Assembly: GCA_002448445.1 (NCBI GenBank)
Contig: DJYC01000107.1
Location: 12,765 to 30,271, forward strand
DNA length: 17,507 nt
Direction: 5' to 3'
Source: Treponema sp. UBA6988
GTDB taxonomy: Bacteria > Spirochaetota > Spirochaetia > Treponematales > Treponemataceae
Each line of letters opens with the position of its first letter. The first letter of the stretch is position 1. The position numbers and the translations under genes are program-made. Of this stretch, positions 7,667-13,077 are shown piece by piece. The notes under the pieces were generated by a model, which saw only the letters and a list, made by a program, of their open reading frames with translations, ran no database searches and was not told the DNA's origin.

Positions 7667-8087
7667 TCAGTAGTTTTTAAATGGATTCACAATCTTGATG
7701 CCGTCAACTTCCTGACCATCGTTCAAGTCTTCTGAATACACAATGGCGCAGTTTTCAGCCTTTGCCGCAGAAAGAATAAGGGAATCATAAAAAGAGAATT
7801 GAGTGCTTATGCTGATTTTTATTGCTGCGAGTATGTCCTGCACGTTATTGCAATGCACTGGAAAAGCGGCTGAATAATATTCTACAGCATTCATGGCATT
7901 TTCTTTTGTACATTTTAATTTTTGTGGCTGCATTAAAGAATTCTTGCAGGCTTTGTGTTGAAATCTGTCCGCTTTCACTATCAACAAGACTGTTAACAAT
8001 GTTTTGGGCAATATTCTGCTTTCTTGAATCATTGCAGTCAAAGCAGTAAATGAGGATGTTTGAATCTAGGAAAATTTTATCGCTCAT
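7667..8087 (-). pseudogene. PIN-domain (VapC-like) toxin, split by a +1 frameshift
   Basis: PIN ribonuclease toxins cut RNA with a cluster of acidic residues. Reading from 8087 gives MSDKIFLDSNILIYCFD (first catalytic Asp) and SLQEFFNAATKIKM (Glu). The family then continues only in the next frame: ENAMNAVEYYSAAFP, FSFYDSLILSAA (Asp), YSEDLNDGQ (Asp) and the stop at 7667. Skipping one base between about 7897 and 7925, in an A-rich stretch, rebuilds a PIN protein of about 139 aa with all four acidic positions. The gene starts inside the end of the antitoxin gene (11-base overlap). Either it is a young pseudogene or the base is a sequencing error; without the extra base I would call a functional toxin. 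Confidence 0.85.
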
Positions 8088-8301
8088 ACAGTTCCTCTCG
8101 AGTCCAGCTTTGTCCGTTTGAGGTTAAATGCAATGAATTGGCAAGGTCAAGAAGATTTGTTATTGATTCCTTCTCTTGAGATACCTTTACCTCCTTCTGT
8201 TTTGCAATTAACCCCTTGATTTTTTCAAAAAGCTGTTCCAAATCAGGAAGAGAAAGTTTGTCTAGCTCTGTAGAGAAATAGGCATAAGCAAAATCTGACA
8301 T
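8077..8301 (-). CDS. Antitoxin of the PIN toxin pair
   Basis: Small 74-aa acidic/helical protein (LDKLSLPDLEQLFEKIKGLIAKQKEVK, then LLDLANSLHL). Its place directly before, and 11 bases overlapping, a PIN toxin gene is the classic antitoxin-first arrangement. I do not recognise its DNA-binding fold; the C-terminal part (TSNGQSWTREELYER) would be the toxin-wrapping tail. The start has GGAGG about 8 bases upstream. An extended -10-like TGGTATTAT sits near 8332-8340 on the minus strand without a convincing -35. The antitoxin is intact although the toxin is frameshifted. Confidence 0.75.
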   Translation of the reverse strand: MSDFAYAYFSTELDKLSLPDLEQLFEKIKGLIAKQKEVKVSQEKESITNLLDLANSLHLTSNGQSWTREELYER

Positions 8302-8393
8302 AATCCGTACCTCCGCTAATAGGGCTGTTAAGAATATAATACCACGCCTTGCTAAAAAAATCCATATTCGCTTGCTTTTGCCGCAAAAACAAA

Positions 8394-8471
8394 CCTACGC
8401 GGGATTGGAGGGGGTGCGAAGCGCGTACCCGTAAGGGTACCGGCCGTGAGGGCAAGCCCCGGAAAGCCCGT
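8394..8471 (-). repeat. Structured intergenic repeat, copy B
   Basis: Read on the minus strand it begins GGGCTTTCCGGGG and ends CCCCCTCCAATCCCGCGTAGG. In between are the perfect hairpin GTACCC-TTAC-GGGTAC and GCG-CTT-CGC. The end blocks match copies C and D (GCTTTCC, CC-TTCCAATC, GTAGG), but the internal stems are different sequences that still pair. It is closer to copy E than to A, C and D. Confidence 0.75.
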
Positions 8472-8525
8472 GGCGCATTGGCCTGTCCGCTCGTTTTTAG
8501 CCAGGGAACAAATTGGTAGAGCAAG

Positions 8526-8559
8526 TAGGACTGCGTCCTAAAGGCTTCGTCCTAAGGAC
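8526..8559 (+). repeat. Cluster of GTCCTA/TAGGAC inverted repeats
   Basis: TAGGAC (8526-8531) can pair with GTCCTA at 8535-8540 or at 8549-8554, and the second copy is also followed by AGGAC (8555-8559). The two halves share CGTCCTAA as a direct repeat 14 bases apart. The hairpins are mutually exclusive and end about 33 bases before the mnmG -35 box. Role unknown. Confidence 0.55.
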
Positions 8560-8592
8560 TTCCGTGCAAAAAACTAAGCTCCAAAAATTTTG

Positions 8593-8621
8593 TTGTAAAA
8601 ATCGCGGCAATTCGCTATAAT
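8593..8621 (+). promoter_or_regulatory. mnmG promoter, nearly leaderless
   Basis: -35 TTGTAA (8593-8598), 17-base spacer, consensus -10 TATAAT (8616-8621). The ATG follows after only 10 bases (CCATAGCACT), so the transcript should have a leader of about 3-4 bases and no ribosome binding site. The -35 is identical to that of the rsuA-like gene. Confidence 0.8.
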
Positions 8622-8631
8622 CCATAGCACT

Positions 8632-10704
8632 ATGGCTTTTTATGATTCCTTTGACGTGGCTGTTGTAGGCGGAGGCCACGCCGGTATAGAAGCTTCACTT
8701 GCGGCAGCGAGAATGGGGCTTAGGACAGTTTTGATTACCCAGACAGTTGACTCAATCGGGCGCATGAGCTGCAACCCTTCGATTGGTGGCATTGCAAAAG
8801 GCAACATCGTCCGCGAGATAGACGCATTGGGCGGCGAAATGGGCAAGCTGATTGACCGCTCAATGATTCAGTTCCGCATGCTTAACAAAAGCCGTGGTCC
8901 CGCAGTTCAGGCACCAAGAAGCCAGGCAGACAAAATAACCTATTCCATTTTGGCACGTCGCACACTGGAAACAACGCCCAACCTCTGCACCCTAATGGAC
9001 ACCGCCGTTGACGTTCTTACAGTTGCCTCTTCCACACCGCTTCCCGAGGGCAGCGACAGTTCAAGCGAATACGGATCAATTCCTGGCGAAAAGAGGGGAA
9101 GTGCTTCCTATGAATATGCAACGGACGCTGCAAAAAGCGGAATGCGGCAAAAAGTAATCGGCATTGTTACGGAAAGGGGTAGGGTAATGCCCGTCCGCTC
9201 CATAGTTCTTACAACAGGCACTTTTTTGGGAGGCAGAATTTTTATTGGCGAATTTGACGCACCCTGCGGAAGACTTGGAGAAGCCGCTGCCTTTGGACTT
9301 ACGGAAAGCCTTAACCGCCTTGGCTTTACAACAGGCCGCCTAAAGACTGGAACACCGCCGCGCATTTTACGCCACACCGTTGACTTTTCCAAGTTTGAAC
9401 TCCAGGAAGGTGATGCGGAAGTTATACCATTCAGCTTTGATGACGAAAGCGTTGACCGCCCCATGGTTCCCTGCCACCTTGTCTACACCAACGAAGAAAC
9501 ACATAAAATCATCCGCGCAAACATTGGCCGTTCCCCGCTTTATTCGGGAAAGATTCACGGTGTTGGTCCTCGCTACTGTCCTTCCATAGAAGACAAGGTT
9601 ATGCGCTTTGCAGACCGTGAGCGCCACCAGCTTTTTGTTGAACCGGAAGGAATAGAAACAGACGAGATTTACCTTAACGGATTAAGCTCCAGTTTGCCGG
9701 AAGAAGTTCAGGATGCATTCCTCCGCACAATGCCTGGCTTTGAAAACTGCGTTGTAAGCCGACCGGGATATGCGGTTGAATACGACTACGTGGAGCCAAC
9801 ACAGCTTTTCCCTTCGCTTGAAACAAAACGCGTTGCAGGCCTTTTTAACGCCGGGCAGATAAACGGAACAAGCGGTTACGAAGAAGCTGCGGGGCAGGGG
9901 CTCGTTGCAGGAATCAATGCAGCCCTTTACGCCAAGTCCCACAGGGAATTCTGCGGCCCGCTTTGCAATGCTGATTCATCATTCGGTGCAAGCCCTTCAA
10001 GCGCAGAGGCAGAACACTTCCAGCCCAAGCCAGTATTCAATTCCGACGAGCTAAAAAACTTTGCAGAAATTTCTGAGCGCGAAACATTGGCCTTGTCCAG
10101 CAAACTTGAACAGGCACAAAAAGATGCCGGCTTTGAAAATTTCAGAAGCATTCCCCAATACAAGCCGCTTGTACTCGGAAGAGACGAAGCCTACATCGGT
10201 GTTCTTATCGATGACCTTGTAACGCTTGGAACAAAGGAACCCTACCGCATGTTCACCGCCCGCGCCGAATACCGCCTTAAGCTTAGGCACGACACAGCGG
10301 ACAGAAGGCTTCGCGCAAAAGGATTTGAAGCTGGACTCGTAAGCCAGGCACAGATGGATGCCCTAAACAAAAAATATGCGGCAGTAGAAGAAGCCCTTTT
10401 GCTCTTGGAAAAAAATCCCGATGCCCAAAACCCTGGAAACTTTACCGCAATCGAATGGACGGAAGCCCAGGAAGATTTTAAGTACCGCTACTACATTCAA
10501 AAGCAGGATGCCCGCGTTGCAAAAATGCACAAAATGGAAAAGGCAAAAATCCCCGCCGACTTTGACTACGGTGCCATCCCCGCCCTTAGTGCAGAAAGCC
10601 GTGCCAAGCTGGAAAAAGTCCGACCGCTCACACTGGGCCAGGCAAGCCGCATCTCTGGCATCCGCAACAGCGACATCATGCTTCTTATGGTCTATCTAAA
10701 ATAA
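8632..10704 (+). CDS. mnmG: tRNA uridine-5-carboxymethylaminomethyl modification enzyme MnmG (GidA)
   Basis: FAD-dependent partner of MnmE that places (carboxymethyl)aminomethyl groups on wobble U34 of several tRNAs. It shows the FAD-binding GGGHAGIEAS (13-22), the MSCNPSIGG block with Cys47, GRLKTGTPPR (235-244) and GPRYCPSIE with Cys316, matching the two key cysteines of the family. The C-terminal helical MnmE/tRNA-binding domain follows (YRMFTARAEYRL...SRISGIRNSDIMLLM). At 690 aa it is about 60 longer than usual; a Ser/Gly/Glu-rich insert at about 132-172 and another near 420-450 explain this. The start gives the family N-terminus (FDVAVVGGGHAG) and sits 10 bases after a consensus -10. No mnmE or rsmG lies nearby. 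Confidence 0.97.
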   Translation: MAFYDSFDVAVVGGGHAGIEASLAAARMGLRTVLITQTVDSIGRMSCNPSIGGIAKGNIVREIDALGGEMGKLIDRSMIQFRMLNKSRGPAVQAPRSQADKITYSILARRTLETTPNLCTLMDTAVDVLTVASSTPLPEGSDSSSEYGSIPGEKRGSASYEYATDAAKSGMRQKVIGIVTERGRVMPVRSIVLTTGTFLGGRIFIGEFDAPCGRLGEAAAFGLTESLNRLGFTTGRLKTGTPPRILRHTVDFSKFELQEGDAEVIPFSFDDESVDRPMVPCHLVYTNEETHKIIRANIGRSPLYSGKIHGVGPRYCPSIEDKVMRFADRERHQLFVEPEGIETDEIYLNGLSSSLPEEVQDAFLRTMPGFENCVVSRPGYAVEYDYVEPTQLFPSLETKRVAGLFNAGQINGTSGYEEAAGQGLVAGINAALYAKSHREFCGPLCNADSSFGASPSSAEAEHFQPKPVFNSDELKNFAEISERETLALSSKLEQAQKDAGFENFRSIPQYKPLVLGRDEAYIGVLIDDLVTLGTKEPYRMFTARAEYRLKLRHDTADRRLRAKGFEAGLVSQAQMDALNKKYAAVEEALLLLEKNPDAQNPGNFTAIEWTEAQEDFKYRYYIQKQDARVAKMHKMEKAKIPADFDYGAIPALSAESRAKLEKVRPLTLGQASRISGIRNSDIMLLMVYLK

Positions 10705-10766
10705 TTTTTTCTCTTCTGGACGGCATGCCATCTTTCACTGTGTCCGGCACTCCGTGTCCGGCCAGA

Positions 10767-10857
10767 CTCCTTGCAATTTTTACTTGCTTGCAAACAAGTA
10801 GCGCCAAGGAGGGTGCGTCATTTCTTTTCAAAACAGACGGGTAAAAATTGCAAGGAG
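10767..10857. repeat. Perfect 17-bp inverted repeat with a 57-base loop
   Basis: CTCCTTGCAATTTTTAC (10767-10783) is exactly complementary to 10841-10857. The loop has its own TACTTG...CAAGTA hairpin (10781-10800). The right arm overlaps a second, incompatible stem, GGGTAAAAA (10839-10847) with TTTTTACCC (10862-10870), whose far arm runs into repeat copy C. Confidence 0.85.
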
Positions 10858-10866
10858 GCATTTTTT

Positions 10867-10958
10867 ACCCGCTTTCCAGGGTTCCGGCTTTCGCCTCCAT
10901 TGCCTTTGGCAACCCGCTTGCGCGGGCCCTTCCAATCGGGCGTAGGCTGGTGGGCAAG
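10867..10958 (+). repeat. Structured intergenic repeat, copy C (most complete)
   Basis: Order of blocks: ACCCGCTTTCCAGGGTTCC, hairpin GGC-TTTC-GCC, CTCCATT, hairpin GCC-TTT-GGC, AA, hairpin CCCGC-TTGC-GCGGG, CCCTTCCAATCGGGCGTAGG, then TGGTGGGCAAG. The first 18 bases are shared with copy D (12987-13070), and the right end with copies A, D and F. Confidence 0.85.
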
Positions 10959-11139
10959 AACGCTTGTTGACAGGCAGTCTAAAATGTACAAGAAAATGAT
11001 TGAGGCTGCAAAAAAAAAACGGCAGTGATTCATTCCTCGGTGCCATTTTGATACACTTTTTGTAGAACCATGAATATAAAGGTCGGAAAATAGAAAACGC
11101 CGTTATTTTTATGAGCAGATGCCAATCTTCATGTAATTG

Positions 11140-11170
11140 CGGCGGGCCTACTAATCGGGTGTGGTTTGCA
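11140..11170 (+). repeat. Right-end remnant of the structured repeat, copy F
   Basis: GGGCCTACTAATCGGGTGTGG followed by TTTG resembles the right end of copy A (CCTACGATCGGGCGTAGG, then TTTG) with a few changes. The left half and hairpins are missing. It lies just beyond the 3' end of the second toxin gene. Confidence 0.55.
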
Positions 11171-11185
11171 ATGCATAGGTTATGC

Positions 11186-11451
11186 TTATTTGTCTTCGTA
11201 ATGTCCTTTGCAGGAAATTATTTCCAGGAACTCACCTTCTTTGCGGTATATGAGTCTGTTTGCCTCGTCGATTCTTCGGCTGTAAAGTCCTGCTAGATTG
11301 CCACGCAATGCTTCTGGTTTTCCGATTCCGTTAAAAATACCGTTCCTTTCTATGTCTTTCACAAGTTCGTTTATTCTCTTAAGAGTTTTCTTGTCTTGAG
11401 TTTGCCAGTAGAGGTGTTCGTTCCACGCTTTGTCGTGCCAAATTTTTTCAT
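11186..11451 (-). pseudogene. YoeB/Txe-family mRNA-cleaving toxin, out of frame after its ATG
   Basis: YoeB-type toxins cut mRNA in the ribosome A site. From the fourth codon on, the minus strand encodes IWHDKAWNEHLYWQTQDKKT, then INELVKDIERN, GIGKPEALRGNLAGLYSRRI, NRLIYRKEGE and EIISCKGHYEDK before a stop at 11186. Catalytic positions of the family are kept: Glu in PEAL, Arg in NRLIY and the final HY. The only ATG is at 11451, followed by six A then TTTGG; seven A would give Met-Lys-Lys-Ile-Trp and an 88-aa toxin. As written the ATG is in the wrong frame and no other start codon is in frame. It is a one-base deletion, a sequencing error or slippage at the A-tract. It begins 9 bases after the antitoxin stop. 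Confidence 0.88.
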
Positions 11452-11460
11452 GAGCTGAGC

Positions 11461-11664
11461 CTAATCCTCTATAAGGTCATGCTCTGCACAGTTTATGCCC
11501 ATACGCATGTCGGAAAGTCTTTCCTGCAATTCTTTTTTTGAGATGGTGGTTTCGTTTTTTGCTTCCAAACCTTTAAGGCCTTCTAGGATTTTTATTATAT
11601 AAACAACACTTTCGTCAGAAAGACTTTGTATCATTGACAATGCCTGTTCTTTTACTGCTGTCAT
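11461..11664 (-). CDS. Antitoxin of the YoeB/Txe-type pair
   Basis: 67-aa protein (MTAVKEQALSMIQSLSDESV...) with a helical N-terminus (VVYIIKILEGLKGLEAK) and an acidic tail ending EHDLIED, the usual layout of a short antitoxin that binds its toxin with a flexible C-terminus. It is not a clear YefM/Phd protein by eye, and the family is unassigned. The start has AGGAGG about 6 bases upstream. Its role rests on the adjacent YoeB/Txe reading frame 9 bases downstream. Intact, unlike its toxin. Confidence 0.75.
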   Translation of the reverse strand: MTAVKEQALSMIQSLSDESVVYIIKILEGLKGLEAKNETTISKKELQERLSDMRMGINCAEHDLIED

Positions 11665-11709
11665 TTACAGCCTCCTGTTCTATCCTTGCACATATAATAA
11701 AATTTCCAT

Positions 11710-11730
11710 CTATAAACTATTATGTTATAG
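11710..11730 (-). promoter_or_regulatory. Inverted repeat upstream of the YoeB/Txe-type antitoxin (possible operator)
   Basis: Arms CTATAA (11710-11715) and TTATAG (11725-11730) are separated by 9 bases, 46 bases before the antitoxin ATG, in AT-rich DNA with TATTAT/TATATG -10-like boxes just downstream. Toxin-antitoxin pairs commonly autoregulate through such sites. A convincing -35 is not seen, so this is tentative. Confidence 0.4.
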
Positions 11731-11763
11731 CAAGCATTTTTTTTCAAGCCTGTGTGCCAAAAA

Positions 11764-12945
11764 CTACATCCTAAAAATCCGCGAGTTGGTCAGCAGGATG
11801 TTTCCGTCATCGGTAACAAGCACGTCGTTTTCTAGCCTGCAGCCGCCAAGCTGTGGATCGTAAAGACCTGGCTCCAGCGTTACGATGTTGCCGCTCTTAA
11901 AAAGCGTGTCTTCTTTTGCCCTCGTGCTAACAAAGGGTGCCTCGTGAATTTCAAGGCCTGTTCCGTGGCCAAGTCCGTGTGGCATAGAAAGGCCTTCCTT
12001 TGCAAAGATTTCGTCTGCTTTTTTTGCGGCTCCTAAAACAGGCAATCCTTTTTTGTAGAGAGGTCTGCATTCGTCTGCTGCAACTTGAACAAGTTCAAGG
12101 ATTTTTTCCTGAGCGGCATTAAGCTTTCCGCGTGCAATGGTAATGGTGCAGTCGCTTGCGTAACCTTCGTAACAAACGCCGTAGTCCAAAATGCTAAGTC
12201 CGTCGCAGCCCCATAAACCGCCTGTGTAGCCGGGAAAGGCATGTATTGCATAGCTTCGTGAAGGGCCAGCCGCAAGAGTGTCAAAGCTTGTGCGCTCGCA
12301 TCCTTTTTCGCGGAGAGTTTTTTCTATAAATAAGGCAACGTCGCTTTCTGTTTTAATTTTTCCTTCCGCAAGAAGTGGTATGATTGCATCCGTCATTCCG
12401 CTTGTAATTGCACATGCCTTTACCGTACAGGCAACCTCGTATTCATCTTTTACAGCCCTAAGTTCTTTTGTAAACTTGTGAACGCCTTCTTCCGTGCACT
12501 CAACCTTCCAGCCGTCACCGCCAAGTGCATCCTGAAACTTTTTAAAAGAAATGTAGGTCGTTTCCGTTTGCAGCGAAACAGTTAGCCCCTTTGGGTTTGC
12601 CAAAAATTTTTTAAGCTCGCCTTTTACGGCATCCGTGTTCACCCGCTTGTATTCCGTAAGCGGAGTTACAAAATCAGAATGTGCGCGGATGGCTGCCAAG
12701 TTTTCATCCCATGGAACAAGGTGGGCTTTTTTGTCTGCGGTAAGAATCAGGATTGCGTCAGACGGATGGCCTGTAAGGTAGCGGACAGCAGGTGTCCTGT
12801 GCTCTTCATTGTCTTCGTAAACTGCCGCCGCAATATTGTGCTGCTCCATGTAGGCATAAACTTTTTCACGCCTTGCCTTGTAGATTGAATCAAGGTTGGC
12901 ATTAGCTATTATCTTTTCGTAATCCTGCAAAATATTTTCGTTCAT
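11764..12945 (-). CDS. M24-family aminopeptidase (Xaa-Pro aminopeptidase type)
   Basis: Cytoplasmic metallopeptidase of 393 aa that removes an N-terminal residue, typically before proline. The N-terminal creatinase-like domain (about 20-155) is followed by the pita-bread catalytic domain. The five metal ligands of the family are visible: D254 (ILDYG), D265 (YASDCT), H327 (GLGHGTG), E358 (TLEPG) and E372 (CRLEND). H235 (SYAIHAFPG) fits the substrate-binding histidine. The start has AAGGAGA about 7 bases upstream. It appears to be transcribed alone, with structured repeat copy D between it and murJ upstream. Xaa-Pro aminopeptidase and Xaa-Pro dipeptidase cannot be told apart with certainty here. 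Confidence 0.93.
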   Translation of the reverse strand: MNENILQDYEKIIANANLDSIYKARREKVYAYMEQHNIAAAVYEDNEEHRTPAVRYLTGHPSDAILILTADKKAHLVPWDENLAAIRAHSDFVTPLTEYKRVNTDAVKGELKKFLANPKGLTVSLQTETTYISFKKFQDALGGDGWKVECTEEGVHKFTKELRAVKDEYEVACTVKACAITSGMTDAIIPLLAEGKIKTESDVALFIEKTLREKGCERTSFDTLAAGPSRSYAIHAFPGYTGGLWGCDGLSILDYGVCYEGYASDCTITIARGKLNAAQEKILELVQVAADECRPLYKKGLPVLGAAKKADEIFAKEGLSMPHGLGHGTGLEIHEAPFVSTRAKEDTLFKSGNIVTLEPGLYDPQLGGCRLENDVLVTDDGNILLTNSRIFRM

Positions 12946-12986
12946 AAAAAATTCTCCTTTTTTTCTGGACCAGCTTTTATATGTAA

Positions 12987-13070
12987 ACCCGCTTTCCAGG
13001 GTTCCGCGCTAACCGCGCTCCATTGCCTAACGGCAACGGCTTTGCCGCCCTTACAATCGGGGGTAGGCTT
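12987..13070 (+). repeat. Structured intergenic repeat, copy D
   Basis: Shares ACCCGCTTTCCAGGGTTCC exactly with copy C, then has hairpins GCG-CTAAC-CGC, GCC-TAAC-GGC and GGC-TTT-GCC where copy C has other stems, and ends CCCTTACAATCGGGGGTAGG. It fills the gap between the murJ stop (13078) and the aminopeptidase start (12945). On the murJ strand its far end is followed by no T-tract. Confidence 0.85.
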
Positions 13071-13077
13071 TTTTTGC

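Larger units (their letters stand above)
8302..8631. other. 330-bp divergent intergenic region between the PIN antitoxin and mnmG
   Basis: Holds, from left to right, the antitoxin ribosome binding site and a weak -10, then structured repeat copy B (8394-8471). It continues with a linker, a cluster of GTCCTA/TAGGAC stem-loops (8526-8559) and the mnmG promoter (8593-8621). No credible coding sequence: open frames across it merely read through the repeat. Confidence 0.7.
10705..11185. other. 480-bp non-coding region after mnmG
   Basis: Contains a doubled GTGTCCGGC (10740-10762), a long perfect inverted repeat (10767-10857), repeat copy C (10867-10958), a small possible gene remnant ending at 11028 (MYKKMIEAAKKKRQ before the stop) and repeat remnant F (11140-11170). 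No classic terminator with a T-tract is seen. The open frames here on both strands read through the repeat and are not believable genes. Confidence 0.7.

Noticed and set aside
8243..8524. 93-aa minus-strand open frame overlapping the PIN antitoxin start
   Set aside because: It is a reading of repeat copy B and overlaps the well-supported antitoxin start with its ribosome binding site.
8506..8560. tRNA-like TTGGTAGAGCA (as in a D-arm) followed by GGACTGCGTCC
   Set aside because: No acceptor stem, no T-arm and a 5-base rather than 7-base loop after the stem; a chance resemblance or a very degraded fragment.
10771..11028. 85-aa plus-strand open frame after mnmG, and minus-strand frames at 10818-11046
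   Set aside because: They read straight through structured repeat copy C and the inverted repeat; no family is recognisable, and the apparent Pro/Arg/Trp-rich peptide is just translated repeat.
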